A stretch of DNA of 64,000 bases, from positions 186,001-250,000 of the forward strand of contig JAWMQM010000001.1 of assembly GCA_033283175.1 (NCBI GenBank), written 5' to 3'. A program made the translations under genes and the position numbers. Source of the stretch: Pseudomaricurvus sp033283175. GTDB taxonomy: Bacteria; Pseudomonadota; Gammaproteobacteria; Pseudomonadales; Cellvibrionaceae. Below are positions 35,174-44,288 of this stretch, in pieces (positions within the stretch are counted from its first letter, which is position 1; each line of letters starts with the position of its first letter). Under the pieces are notes generated by a model that had not been told where the DNA came from, did not search any database, and worked only from the letters and a program-made list of their open reading frames with translations.

Positions 35174-35495
35174 CAGCTAATACAAGTCCTTGTATCAAAT
35201 GCGGATTTTCGCAATTACAGCATAGGTTGAAGCATAAACCAGCCCAACAAAACTAGGCAGACGCCCGACTCAAAACCAGCAGGCCACCGGGCCAAAGGCG
35301 TTCACGTTTGCAACCGCAGCAGACCAGAAGCATTGTACCGCAGGATATTTCAGATGACACACCCCCATGAGGCCCGCAGGCCTTTAAACCGGCCAGTATT
35401 CGCAGTCCCATCCCAACCTCGACTGACTGTGCCCACAATTGGTCGCCAAGCCTCTATCTGCTAGTCTTGAGGCCGGTCAGGGCGATGGGAAGGAC
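35174..35495. other. Divergent intergenic region between T1SS operon and lhgO
   Basis: These 322 bp contain no convincing gene. The region should hold the promoters for the adhesin secretion operon (minus) and lhgO (plus); no strong operator or terminator was recognised by eye. Confidence 0.5.
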
Positions 35496-36758
35496 ATGTT
35501 GGTGCAGTACGAGTGGGTGGTAATCGGTGGTGGTATCGTAGGCCTTTCCACCGCCTGGCAACTACAGGCAGCCCATCCCGGGCAACGGGTGCTGCTGCTC
35601 GAAAAAGAGTCCACCCTTGCCCGCCACCAGACAGGTCACAACAGCGGAGTCATCCACGCCGGCGTCTACTACGCTCCCGGCAGCCTCAAGGCGCAGTTCT
35701 GCCGGAAAGGGGCCGCGGCCATCAAAGCCTTCTGCAACACACACAAAATCCCTTATGAAGAGTGTGGCAAACTGCTGGTGGCCACGACGCCGCTGGAGCT
35801 GGAGCGCATGCAAGCGCTGTACACACGCTGTACCGAGAACCAGATTGAGGTGGCACTGCTGAACGCAGAACAATTGCAGGAGCGGGAACCCAATGTCAGC
35901 GGGCTGGGGGCCATCTTTGTCAAAGCGACCGGCATCGTGGAATACTCCAGGGTATGCGACGCCATGGCCCTGGAGCTGGCTAAGGCTGGCGGTGAAGTGA
36001 GGTTGAACACCACCGTCACTGCCATCACAGAACACCCGGACCGCATCACTCTTGAAACCAGTGCGGGAAATCTCAGCGCAGGATTTCTGGTCTGCTGCGC
36101 CGGACTGCAGGCCGACCGTATGGTGGAGGCGCAAGGCTTACCAATGGACTTCCAGATCGTGCCGTTCCGGGGCGAGTACTATCAGCTACCGGCGGCCAAA
36201 AACCAATTGGTGAAGCATCTCATATACCCCATCCCTGATCCGGAGTTGCCCTTCCTCGGGGTGCACCTGACCCGCATGATCGACGGCAGTATCACCATCG
36301 GCCCCAACGCCGTCCTTGGCTGGAAGCGTGAGGGCTACGGCCGCTGTAACTTCAGTCTTAAGGATACGTCTCGCATGCTGGGCTTTGGTGGCTTCTGGAA
36401 ATTGATGGCACGCTACTGGCGTTCTGGCCTGACAGAACTTCGCAATTCATTGAGCAAGCGGGGTTACCTGCAACTGGCCCGCAAGTACTGCCCATCCCTG
36501 ACCGTCAGCGACCTGCGGCCCTACCCCGCCGGTATCCGCGCCCAGGCAGTGCTGCAGGACGGCACTATGGTGCAGGATTTTCTCTTCAAACAGACACCGC
36601 GCAGCCTGCATGTCTGTAATGCACCTTCACCCGCAGCCACTTCAGCCATTCCCATCGGTCGCCATATACTGGCAACCATTCAGCAACAACTGCCCACTGG
36701 CGACCAGGCTTTCGCAACACTTAACCAAAACATACACTCGAAGCCCCCAAATCCATGA
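35496..36758 (+). CDS. lhgO: L-2-hydroxyglutarate oxidase/dehydrogenase (LhgO/YgaF family)
   Basis: This 420-residue FAD-dependent oxidoreductase of the DAO superfamily has the dinucleotide motif VVIGGGIVGLSTAWQL at the N-terminus. LhgO-specific segments follow: RHQTGHNSGVIHAGVYY, KCGKLLVAT-like ECGKLLVATT, IVPFRGEYYQLP, and the C-terminal CNAPSPAATSAIPIGRHI. It oxidises L-2-hydroxyglutarate to 2-oxoglutarate and passes electrons to the membrane quinone pool. An upstream in-frame TTG exists, but the ATG at 35496 with GGGAAGGA is preferred. The downstream gene starts within its stop codon (ATGA), indicating translational coupling. Confidence 0.92.
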   Translation: MLVQYEWVVIGGGIVGLSTAWQLQAAHPGQRVLLLEKESTLARHQTGHNSGVIHAGVYYAPGSLKAQFCRKGAAAIKAFCNTHKIPYEECGKLLVATTPLELERMQALYTRCTENQIEVALLNAEQLQEREPNVSGLGAIFVKATGIVEYSRVCDAMALELAKAGGEVRLNTTVTAITEHPDRITLETSAGNLSAGFLVCCAGLQADRMVEAQGLPMDFQIVPFRGEYYQLPAAKNQLVKHLIYPIPDPELPFLGVHLTRMIDGSITIGPNAVLGWKREGYGRCNFSLKDTSRMLGFGGFWKLMARYWRSGLTELRNSLSKRGYLQLARKYCPSLTVSDLRPYPAGIRAQAVLQDGTMVQDFLFKQTPRSLHVCNAPSPAATSAIPIGRHILATIQQQLPTGDQAFATLNQNIHSKPPNP

Positions 36759-37477
36759 CCGCCACACTAAAATCCCGCTCTGTATTTGCGCTAGCCGCAC
36801 TACTTACTGTCTCAGGAGTTCACACCATGGCCGACCAGCCCGCCCACACACAGTTTCAGCCCATCACCGGCGATGTCACCGCCCGTGAGGCCTATATCAC
36901 CGGTCAGCCACCCCGCATCGCCCCTCTGCCCGCCGAGGAGCGCTCGGCCGAACAGCAGCAAATTCTCAACGACATCAGCATGGTGGTGGTGGACGGGGTG
37001 CGTAAACCCCGCGAGGACGTGGTGTCGCTGGAGATCCTGATTCGTCACGCTAATCTCTATCTGGCGCACATGGGTTTTGGCGGCAAGTTTTTATCCGACG
37101 GCGAAATCTCCATCCGCGATCGCGAGCTGGCGGTACTGCGCATTGGCTGGCTGTCACAGGCACCGTTTGAGTGGGGCGCCCATGTGAAGATCGCCAAGCG
37201 CAATGGCGTCACCTCGGAAGAGGTAGCCAGGATCAAGGAGGGCTCCGATGCGGAGGGTTGGACTGATCACGAACGCGCCCTGATTCGCGCCATGGAGGAG
37301 CTGCACTTTAACTCCATGATCACCGACGAGACCTGGGCCTTGCTGGCAAAATCCTATAACGAGAAGCAGCTGATTGAAATCGTGCTGATGGCAGGCCAGT
37401 ACAAGACAGTGGCCTACCTGCAAAACAGTCTGCGACTGCCTATTCCTCCCGGCAAAGAGGGATTAGGTGCTGAGTAA
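36755..37477 (+). CDS. Secreted carboxymuconolactone decarboxylase-like (AhpD-fold) protein
   Basis: This 240-residue protein begins with a likely signal peptide (MTATLKSRSVFALAALLTVS, cleavage probably near residue 25). A CMD/AhpD-like helical domain (~90-210) follows, with RDRELAVLRIGWLSQAPFEWG and GAHVKIAKRNG. The canonical AhpD CxxC is absent, so a peroxidase-reductant role is unlikely. Homologous proteins in this family act on small lactones or ring compounds, or have unknown roles. It overlaps lhgO by 4 nt. A bidirectional terminator follows within 20 nt. The substrate is unknown. Confidence 0.82.
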   Translation: MTATLKSRSVFALAALLTVSGVHTMADQPAHTQFQPITGDVTAREAYITGQPPRIAPLPAEERSAEQQQILNDISMVVVDGVRKPREDVVSLEILIRHANLYLAHMGFGGKFLSDGEISIRDRELAVLRIGWLSQAPFEWGAHVKIAKRNGVTSEEVARIKEGSDAEGWTDHERALIRAMEELHFNSMITDETWALLAKSYNEKQLIEIVLMAGQYKTVAYLQNSLRLPIPPGKEGLGAE

Positions 37478-37492
37478 CACCGGCCGCAGTTC

Positions 37493-37526
37493 AAAAAAAT
37501 GCCACTCATGTGGCGATTTTTTTATT
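37493..37526. terminator. Bidirectional rho-independent terminator
   Basis: GCCAC-TCAT-GTGGC stem flanked by a run of A on the left and T on the right. It is placed between the convergent CMD-like and YhiN-like genes and can serve both. Confidence 0.85.
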
Positions 37527-37527
37527 A

Positions 37528-38715
37528 CTACACCACTTCCCCCGCAGCATAACCACAGGCCCAGGCCCACTGAAAGTTGAAACCACCGAGCCAACCGGTC
37601 ACATCCACCACTTCACCGATAAAATAGAGGCCCGGCTGTTTCTTCGCCTCCATGGTTTTGGAGGAGAGTTCATCGGTATCAATACCACCCAGGGTCACTT
37701 CCGCCGTGCGGTAGCCTTCGGTACCGGCGGGCATGATTTCCCAATGGTGCAGCTGACCGGCAATACGCGTCAGGTCGGCGTCGCTGTATTGATTCATCGG
37801 CTTATTGCCCAGCCAGTGTTCGCACAACACCTGCGCCCAGGCCTTGGTGTGCAGGCCTGCCAACACGGTTTTCAGCTCGGCCTTGGGGCGCTCGGCTTTG
37901 GCTTGCTGCAGCAGGGTTTCCAGATTCTGCGTGGGGCTCCAGTCGATGGCGACAGTCTGCCCCGGCAGCCAGTAGGAGGAGATCTGCAATACCGCCGGGC
38001 CACTGAGACCGCGGTGGGTAAACAGCAGGTTTTCAAAGAAGCTGGTGTTGCCGCAATGGATGCGGACTTCCGCCGAGCTGCCCACCAGCGGCTTGAACGG
38101 CTCCAGCTGCTCCCGGGAGAGGGTAAACGGCACCAGACCAGCGCGACGTGGCAGCACCTTGAGGCCAAACTGCTCCGCCAGTTCATAACCCAGGCCAGTA
38201 GCGCCCATGGTGGGAATGGAGAGACCACCGGTGGCCACCACCAGCGACTGGGCCTTAATCTCCCCGATGGAAGTCTCTACCGTAAACCCCGGGTTCCGAG
38301 CACTTACTGAACTGACTTCGCAGTGGGTTTCAATGCGTACACCGGCGCTGTCACACTCACTTAACAGCATCTCCAGGATGTCGCTGGACTTGTTGTCGCA
38401 GAACAGCTGCCCCAGCTTCTTCTCGTGGTAAGGCACCTGATGGCCGGCCACCAGGCCGATAAAATCCCACGGGGTGTAACGGGCCAGTGCCGACTTGCAG
38501 AAGTGTTTGTTGTCGCTGAGGTAGTTGGCCGGCTCCACGTACATATTGGTGAAGTTGCAGCGACCGCCGCCGGACATGAGGATCTTCTTGCCCACCTTAT
38601 TGGCGTGATCCACCACCAGCACATTGCGCCCCCGCTGCCCGGCGGTAATGGCACACATCAGGCCGGCGGCGCCAGCGCCAATAATCAATACATCAACATC
38701 TGTGGATCGGGACAT
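37528..38715 (-). CDS. YhiN/HI0933-family flavoprotein (BaiN-like)
   Basis: This 395-residue protein has an N-terminal FAD-binding motif DVLIIGAGAAGLMCAITAGQ and the family signature KVGKKILMSGGGRCNFTN. Further segments are KLGQLFCDNKSSDIL, VVATGGLSIPTMGATGLGY and the C-terminal GGFNFQWAWACGYAAG. This identifies the HI0933/YhiN family of NAD(P)/FAD-dependent oxidoreductases (BaiN/RdsA group). The physiological reaction in most proteobacteria is not established. The first ATG (38715) is chosen over an upstream TTG; no strong ribosome site is visible. It stands alone, convergent with the CMD-like gene and sharing its terminator. Confidence 0.9.
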   Translation of the reverse strand: MSRSTDVDVLIIGAGAAGLMCAITAGQRGRNVLVVDHANKVGKKILMSGGGRCNFTNMYVEPANYLSDNKHFCKSALARYTPWDFIGLVAGHQVPYHEKKLGQLFCDNKSSDILEMLLSECDSAGVRIETHCEVSSVSARNPGFTVETSIGEIKAQSLVVATGGLSIPTMGATGLGYELAEQFGLKVLPRRAGLVPFTLSREQLEPFKPLVGSSAEVRIHCGNTSFFENLLFTHRGLSGPAVLQISSYWLPGQTVAIDWSPTQNLETLLQQAKAERPKAELKTVLAGLHTKAWAQVLCEHWLGNKPMNQYSDADLTRIAGQLHHWEIMPAGTEGYRTAEVTLGGIDTDELSSKTMEAKKQPGLYFIGEVVDVTGWLGGFNFQWAWACGYAAGEVV

Positions 38716-38802
38716 ACACAACGGGACTCGGCAGCAAGGAGCATCGGAAGGCTAACAGCCGCGCATTGTAAACCAGTCGCCCTGCTCCCTGCACCGACGC
38801 AA

Positions 38803-39414
38803 TCAGGGCGACAGCGAAAACTGCCGGAAGACCGGGTGCGACTCCATCCGCCGGGACAAGGTCTCCAGCCCCGGGCATTGCAAGGGCTGCAACAGCTCAC
38901 CAGCGTGCTCCCAAACAAACTGCCAGACTACCGCTGCGGTGACGCTCAACTGACACTCGTCGCTGGCTACTGCCTGCGGGTGTTGTTGCAGCTGACGCTC
39001 CAGCTCGGCAAACGCCCCCTGACTCTGTTGCACCACCCGCTCGCGCCAGCTGTCCAGTTGAGCGGATTCGGGCCGGCGATAGACCTCGTAGATGTACTGC
39101 ACCGCCTTATCACAGGCGGCCATAGCCATACTCACCAGGGCGAAGTCGCGCTGCAACCCTGCAGGGTTGTCAGGCCACAGGGAGCGGAGACTGAGCGCCG
39201 CCTCGGCATACTGCAGGATCAGTGACGAGTCCAGCATCACCGTGCCGTCGTCGCACACCAGGGTTGGCGCCTTCAGGGCGGGATTTATCGCACGGTACTC
39301 GTCCTCGTGGTCGAACGTAGAGAGTGAGCGATGCTCAAACGCCACCCCCAGCATCTGCAGCGAGATGGCGGTACGACGCACATAGGGGGATTTGAGGACA
39401 CCGATCAGCTGCAT
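38803..39414 (-). CDS. Glutathione S-transferase family protein
   Basis: This 203-residue protein has an N-terminal thioredoxin-like GST domain beginning MQLIGVLKSPYVRRTAIS, with the cis-Pro and glutathione-contact region KAPTLVCDDGTVMLDSSLIL. An all-helical C-terminal domain (about 85-203) follows. The Ser in KSPYVRR is the likely catalytic hydroxyl residue of this type. The start at 39414 is fixed by GGGGAGGACAGTCATT. It lies 30 nt downstream of the EthD gene on the same strand, so the pair may be an operon for detoxification. The substrate is unknown. Confidence 0.9.
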   Translation of the reverse strand: MQLIGVLKSPYVRRTAISLQMLGVAFEHRSLSTFDHEDEYRAINPALKAPTLVCDDGTVMLDSSLILQYAEAALSLRSLWPDNPAGLQRDFALVSMAMAACDKAVQYIYEVYRRPESAQLDSWRERVVQQSQGAFAELERQLQQHPQAVASDECQLSVTAAVVWQFVWEHAGELLQPLQCPGLETLSRRMESHPVFRQFSLSP

Positions 39415-39444
39415 AATGACTGTCCTCCCCATACAGCCCGATCC

Positions 39445-39828
39445 TCATGCATTGTGGGCAAGCTCCGGTGAAGAGACTTCGTCCACGATCAGGATGGTGA
39501 CGGAGTCGCGATCAAACAGGTTGGCCTCGTCAGCGGCGATAACATCACCCACTTCCGGATTGGAGAGCGTGTGCATCATCCTGTCCAGCATATCCCGGCT
39601 GGAGAAGGTGAGCTCGGTCATCACATCAAACTCATCGGAGTCGTCGGTATTGTTGGTGATATGAGCCGGCTTGTAGTCCTGCACATCTTCCACAAAATTG
39701 CGTTTGTAAGAGATGTAAAACGGGATCATCTTCTCGATCAGCGGGGCGTGATTGGCTTCGTAGTAAGCGCGGAATTCAGCGCGGGTCATGCCGGGGCGAC
39801 GTTTAAAAAAGCAGAGGATCTTTAGCAT
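39445..39828 (-). CDS. EthD-domain (dimeric alpha/beta barrel) protein
   Basis: This 127-residue protein contains an EthD-like ferredoxin-fold domain: KILCFFKRRPGMTRAEFRAY, the family motif YYEANHAPL, and AADEANLFDRDSV near the C-terminus. Family members are accessory or degradative proteins in aromatic and ether metabolism; the role here is unknown. The start is supported by GGGAG 10 nt upstream. It is probably co-transcribed with the downstream GST gene. Confidence 0.85.
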   Translation of the reverse strand: MLKILCFFKRRPGMTRAEFRAYYEANHAPLIEKMIPFYISYKRNFVEDVQDYKPAHITNNTDDSDEFDVMTELTFSSRDMLDRMMHTLSNPEVGDVIAADEANLFDRDSVTILIVDEVSSPELAHNA

Positions 39829-39973
39829 TTTTGTTTTCTCCCTGAGCGGATGCGTGCATCGGAATCAACGAGAGTAGCCCCCGGGCCCAACTGTTGCCAG
39901 CAGAGTCGATGCGTGAAAAGCGCCAGCCGACAGGCCAGAATGAACCCACGCCCCCAGTGGCAACAACGCCACA

Positions 39974-40002
39974 AACAAAAAGGGCCGGTATTCACCGGCC
40001 CT
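39974..40002 (-). terminator. Rho-independent terminator of dcd
   Basis: On the minus strand: GGGCCGGTGAATACCGGCCC followed by TTTTT, 20 nt past the dcd stop. Confidence 0.9.
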
Positions 40003-40021
40003 CTGGAACGGGTCTGTGCAA

Positions 40022-40591
40022 TCAGGTCTTCGGCAGTGTCACACCGCGCTGGCCCTGGTACTTGCCACCGCGATCCTTGTAGGAGGTCTCGCAGATCTCG
40101 TCGGACTCGTAGAACAGCATCTGCGCCACACCTTCATTGGCGTAGATCTTCGCCGGCAGCGGTGTGGTGTTGGAGAATTCCAGGGTCACGTGGCCCTCCC
40201 ACTCCGGCTCCAGCGGCGTCACGTTGACGATAATGCCGCAGCGGGCGTAGGTGGACTTGCCCAGACACACGGTCAGCACGCTGCGCGGAATACGGAAGTA
40301 CTCCACAGTGCGGGCCAGCGCGAAAGAGTTGGGCGGGATGATGCACACGTCTTCCTGAATATCCACAAAGCTGTTTTCGTCGAAATGCTTGGGGTCGACA
40401 ATGGTGGAGTGGACGTTGGTAAAGATCTTGAACTCGTTGGCACAGCGCACGTCGTAGCCGTAGCTTGAAGTCCCATAGGAGACCAGCTTCTCGCCCGCGG
40501 CGTTGTAACGGATCTGGCCAGCCTCGAAGGGCTCGATCATGCCTTCGTTCTCGGCCATGCGGCGGATCCACTTGTCGGACTTGATGCTCAT
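40022..40591 (-). CDS. dcd: dCTP deaminase
   Basis: This 189-residue protein spans the full length of the dCTP deaminase family. It has SYGTSSYGYDVRCANEFKIF near residue 38, the active-site region LGKSTYARCGIIVNVTPLEP, and EFSNTTPLPAKIYANEGVAQ. It converts dCTP to dUTP in pyrimidine deoxynucleotide synthesis as a trimer. The start is the ATG at 40591. It follows apbC on the same strand, with a strong hairpin between them and its own terminator after. Confidence 0.97.
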   Translation of the reverse strand: MSIKSDKWIRRMAENEGMIEPFEAGQIRYNAAGEKLVSYGTSSYGYDVRCANEFKIFTNVHSTIVDPKHFDENSFVDIQEDVCIIPPNSFALARTVEYFRIPRSVLTVCLGKSTYARCGIIVNVTPLEPEWEGHVTLEFSNTTPLPAKIYANEGVAQMLFYESDEICETSYKDRGGKYQGQRGVTLPKT

Positions 40592-40656
40592 AGATGGCTA
40601 ACCTGTGCTGAAGAAGTAAGTATCGGGAATTCAATCGGACGAAAGGGCGAAATCAT

Positions 40657-40687
40657 ACTGGCTTTGCCCTGCGCAGGCAAAGCCAGT
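40657..40687. other. Perfect 12-bp hairpin between apbC and dcd
   Basis: ACTGGCTTTGCC, a 7-nt loop, then GGCAAAGCCAGT. There is no T-run on the minus strand, so it is either a weak terminator or an mRNA processing/stability element separating apbC from dcd. Confidence 0.7.
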
Positions 40688-40722
40688 GGCGACCGCTGGC
40701 CACCACTGTGCGACGGCCTGAA

Positions 40723-41820
40723 TCAGTCGCTGATTTCGATCACCGGTGCCTGGGTCTGGCTGACGCTCACCGCCAGCGCGGCCGCCACCTGCAGGGCGAT
40801 CTGGCGGTAGGTCTGCGCCTCGGCGGACTCCGCATCCGCAGCAACGGTGGGGCAACCGCCATCGGCCTGCTGACGAATCGACAGGCTCAGGGGCAGCGAG
40901 CCCAGCAGACGGGTGCCATACTGGCTGGCCAGCTGCTCACCACCGCCCTCACCGAAGATATGCTCCTCATGGCCGCAGTTACTGCAGATGTGGGTGGCCA
41001 TGTTCTCCACCACCCCCAGTACCGGCACATGCACCTTGTGGAACATCTCCACCCCCTTCTTGGCGTCCAGCAGGGCGATGTCCTGCGGGGTGGTAACAAT
41101 GACCGCACCGGTCACCGGGACTTTCTGTGACAGGGTCAGCTGGATATCGCCAGTGCCGGGGGGCATATCGATAATCAGGTAATCCAGTTCCGGCCACAGG
41201 GTCTGCTGCAGCATCTGCAGCAGCGCGCCACTGGCCATGGGACCGCGCCACGCCAGCGGGGTCTGTTCAGTCACCAGGTAGCCCATGGACATGGAGGCGA
41301 TACCGTGGCCGATATTGGGACGCATGGCTTTCTGCTCCACCACTTCCGGGCGCTGTTCGCCCACACCGAGCATGGCGGGGATGCTGGGGCCGTAGATATC
41401 GGCGTCGAGAATGCCGACTTTGGCACCCTCTGCCTGCAGCGCCAGTGCCAGGTTCACGGCGGTAGTGGACTTGCCCACGCCGCCCTTGCCCGAGGCCACC
41501 GCAATAATATTGCGCACATTGGGGATACGCTGGGACTCATCCGCCACCGCTCCCTCAGGTGAGCGCCAGCCGATATCCACGCTGACACTCTCTACTCCCG
41601 GCAGACCGCGCAGGGCTTCCCAAACGGCATCACTCAGGGGCTGCTCCAGGCTGTCGGCCGGCACCGCCAGCTCCAGCACCACAGCCACCTTGCCGGCGTC
41701 CACTGTGACGGACTCAATACGGCCGATCTGACCCAGTAGCCAGCCGCTGTCGGCAACTGGCAGGGACTCCAGACGAGCTTCGATCTGGGTGGGCAACAAG
41801 GGGCTCAAGGGGGATGACAT
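40723..41820 (-). CDS. apbC: Iron-sulfur cluster carrier ATPase (Mrp/ApbC)
   Basis: This 365-residue Mrp/NBP35 P-loop ATPase has an N-terminal DUF59-like domain (~10-90) and the deviant Walker A ASGKGGVGKSTT (about 108-119). DADIYGPSIPAML, DMPPGTGDIQLTLSQ and the C-terminal cluster-binding Cys pair in ATHICSNCGHEEHIFG follow. It carries and transfers 4Fe-4S clusters to apoproteins. AGGAGTCGCC precedes the ATG. It is divergent from metG, the usual neighbour in gammaproteobacteria. Confidence 0.96.
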   Translation of the reverse strand: MSSPLSPLLPTQIEARLESLPVADSGWLLGQIGRIESVTVDAGKVAVVLELAVPADSLEQPLSDAVWEALRGLPGVESVSVDIGWRSPEGAVADESQRIPNVRNIIAVASGKGGVGKSTTAVNLALALQAEGAKVGILDADIYGPSIPAMLGVGEQRPEVVEQKAMRPNIGHGIASMSMGYLVTEQTPLAWRGPMASGALLQMLQQTLWPELDYLIIDMPPGTGDIQLTLSQKVPVTGAVIVTTPQDIALLDAKKGVEMFHKVHVPVLGVVENMATHICSNCGHEEHIFGEGGGEQLASQYGTRLLGSLPLSLSIRQQADGGCPTVAADAESAEAQTYRQIALQVAAALAVSVSQTQAPVIEISD

Positions 41821-41845
41821 GGCGACTCCTGAATGGTCCTGATAA

Positions 41846-41882
41846 CGGCCTGAAACGGGGCAACCCCCCTGATTTCAGGCCG
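41846..41882. promoter_or_regulatory. Long inverted repeat in apbC-metG divergent region
   Basis: CGGCCTGAAA and TTTCAGGCCG form a perfect 10-bp inverted repeat with a 17-nt spacer that itself can pair (CGGGG/CCCCC). It lies 26 nt upstream of the apbC start and ~150 nt upstream of metG. It may be an operator or a structured leader. Confidence 0.45.
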
Positions 41883-42030
41883 AAACAATGCTATAGTTCG
41901 GCGCTTTTTGTGGGGCCTGTTTATAAGCTCCGGCGCCTGCCGGGGATTCTGGAGCGGCATTATACGCGAAACCCTCGTGAATACCGCCCTGGTCCCACCC
42001 ACGTACATCGTCAGTGAGATAGCCAACGCC

Positions 42031-44076
42031 ATGACCGAACGTCGCAAAATCCTGGTAACCAGCGCCCTGCCCTACGCCAATGGTTCCATCCACCTGGGCC
42101 ATCTGGTGGAGTACATTCAGACCGACATCTGGGTGCGCTTTCAGAAAATGCGCGGTCACGAGTGCACCTACGTCTGCGCCGACGATGCCCACGGCACCGC
42201 CATCATGCTCAAGGCTGAACAGCTGGGGCTGACCCCGGAGCAGCAGATCGCCAATGTGAAGGCGGAACACGAGAAGGACTTTGCCGACTTCCACATCGCC
42301 TTCGACAACTACCACTCCACCCACTCGGAGGAGAACCGGGAGCTGTCTGGTTATATCTACGAAAAGCTGAAGGCCAACGGCCACATTGCCAGCCGCAAGA
42401 TCACCCAGGCCTATGACCCGGAGAAAGAGCTGTTCCTGGCGGACCGCTACATCAAGGGTACCTGCCCCAAGTGCAAGACCGACGACCAGTACGGCGACAA
42501 CTGCGAAGCCTGTGGCGCCACCTACTCCCCCACCGAGCTGATCAACCCCAAGTCGGTAATCTCCGGTGCCACGCCGGTGGAGAAGGAGTCTGAGCACTTC
42601 TTCTTCAAACTGCCTGAATTCGAAAGCTTCCTGAAGGAGTGGACCCGTGCCGGTCACCTGCAGGATGAAGTGGCCAACAAACTGGCGGAATGGCTGGACA
42701 GCGGCCTGCAGGAGTGGGACATCTCCCGCGACGCGCCCTACTTCGGCTTCGAGATCCCCGGCGAACCCGGTAAGTTCTTCTACGTCTGGCTGGACGCACC
42801 TATCGGCTACCTGGCCTCCTTCAAGAACTACCTCTCCAAGCAGGAGGGTGTGGACGTCGCCGCCACCTTCCACGACTACTGGAAACCGGACTCCACCGCC
42901 GAGGTGTACCACTTTATCGGCAAGGACATCGTCAACTTCCACGCGCTGTTCTGGCCCGCCATGCTCAGTTCTGCCCAGTTCCGCACCCCCACCAAGGTGT
43001 GCGTACACGGCTTCCTGACCGTCAACGGCAAGAAGATGTCCAAGTCCCGCGGCACCTTTATCAACGCCCGCAGCTACCTGGATCACCTCAACCCCGAATA
43101 CCTGCGCTACTACTTTGCCGCCAAGCTGTCGTCCAGCGTCGACGACCTGGACCTGAACCTGGAAGACTTTATCCAGCGCGTAAACAGCGACCTGGTGGGC
43201 AAGGTGGTGAACATCGCCAGCCGCACCGCCAAGTTTGTGCAGAAGAGCGGTGGCAACCTCTCCACCACTATTGCCGACGAGGCTCTGTGGCAGCAGTTCG
43301 TGGAAGCCGACCAGGTGATTGCTAACTGCTTCGAGAACCGCGAATTCGGTAAGGCCATGCGTGAAGTGATGGCTTTGGCGGACGTCGCCAACGAATACAT
43401 TGCCGCCCAGGCCCCGTGGGCTCTGGCCAAGCAGGAAGGTACCGAACAGCAGGTGCTGGATGTCTGCACCCTGGGCCTCAACATGTTCCGCGCCCTGATG
43501 ACCTGGCTGAAGCCGGTACTGCCACAGGTGGCCGCTGACACTGAAGCCTTCCTGCAGGAAACCCTGAGCTGGACCACCCCGGTCGCCTTCCGCGGTGGCG
43601 AGGCCATTGGCCAGTTCAAACCACTGCTGAGCCGCGTCGAGAAAGAGAAGGTGGATGCCATGATTGAAGCCGGTAAAGAAGCTCTGGCTGCAGCACAGCC
43701 TGCAGCCGCTCCAGCTGCTGACAGCGAACCGGCCAAGGAACCGCTGGCCGCAGAGATCACCTTTGACGACTTCGCCAAGGTGGACCTGCGCATCGCCCTG
43801 ATCAAGGACGCCCAGCACGTGGAAGGCGCCGACAAACTGCTGCAACTGACCCTGGACCTGGGTGGCGAAACCCGCAACGTCTTTTCCGGCATCAAGTCTG
43901 CTTATAAACCGGAAGAGCTGATCGGCAAACTCACCGTGATGGTGGCCAACCTGGCACCGCGCAAGATGAAGTTCGGCATGTCCGAAGGCATGGTGCTGGC
44001 CGCCGGCCCCGGCAAGAAAGAGATCTACCTGCTGGAGCCCCATGAAGGAGCCAAGCCCGGCCAACGGGTGATGTAA
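42031..44076 (+). CDS. metG: Methionyl-tRNA synthetase
   Basis: This 681-residue class I aminoacyl-tRNA synthetase has the HIGH motif as HLGH in YANGSIHLGHLVEYIQ. The zinc-binding knuckle has two CxxC pairs (CPKC ... CEAC, about residues 145-162). KMSKS is at about 335 (NGKKMSKSRGTF), and a C-terminal EMAP/tRNA-binding domain (~575-681, DFAKVDLRIALI) mediates dimerisation. The start is MTERRKILVTSALPYANG; the reading frame is open further upstream, but homology begins here. No strong ribosome site is visible. Confidence 0.97.
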   Translation: MTERRKILVTSALPYANGSIHLGHLVEYIQTDIWVRFQKMRGHECTYVCADDAHGTAIMLKAEQLGLTPEQQIANVKAEHEKDFADFHIAFDNYHSTHSEENRELSGYIYEKLKANGHIASRKITQAYDPEKELFLADRYIKGTCPKCKTDDQYGDNCEACGATYSPTELINPKSVISGATPVEKESEHFFFKLPEFESFLKEWTRAGHLQDEVANKLAEWLDSGLQEWDISRDAPYFGFEIPGEPGKFFYVWLDAPIGYLASFKNYLSKQEGVDVAATFHDYWKPDSTAEVYHFIGKDIVNFHALFWPAMLSSAQFRTPTKVCVHGFLTVNGKKMSKSRGTFINARSYLDHLNPEYLRYYFAAKLSSSVDDLDLNLEDFIQRVNSDLVGKVVNIASRTAKFVQKSGGNLSTTIADEALWQQFVEADQVIANCFENREFGKAMREVMALADVANEYIAAQAPWALAKQEGTEQQVLDVCTLGLNMFRALMTWLKPVLPQVAADTEAFLQETLSWTTPVAFRGGEAIGQFKPLLSRVEKEKVDAMIEAGKEALAAAQPAAAPAADSEPAKEPLAAEITFDDFAKVDLRIALIKDAQHVEGADKLLQLTLDLGGETRNVFSGIKSAYKPEELIGKLTVMVANLAPRKMKFGMSEGMVLAAGPGKKEIYLLEPHEGAKPGQRVM

Positions 44077-44089
44077 CCCCGACAGCCCA

Positions 44090-44190
44090 CCGTAGGAGCG
44101 CGGTCCCCCGCGCGAGCTTTTGATCCTCGCACGCACACAGTCGCGGGGATATTGCCGAAGAGCTCGCGCGGGGGACCGCGCTCCTACGGG
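44090..44190. repeat. REP-type inverted pair downstream of metG
   Basis: CGTAGGAGCGCGGTCCCCCG and its near-complete reverse complement (CGGGGGACCGCGCTCCTACG) are separated by ~45 nt, able to fold into a long hairpin between metG and rsxA. Confidence 0.85.
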
Positions 44191-44288
44191 TAGAGATGCC
44201 GATTTTGTTTATTTAAAAAACCGTTAATAGCCCCGCCCGTTACCCATTAAAATGGTAAGGCTATAACCTCATCGTTTCTGGAGTCCCT

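Noticed and set aside
41875..44136. 753-codon open frame antisense to metG
   Set aside because: It lies entirely over the strongly supported metG gene and has no recognisable domain; long antisense frames are expected in GC-rich codon-biased genes.
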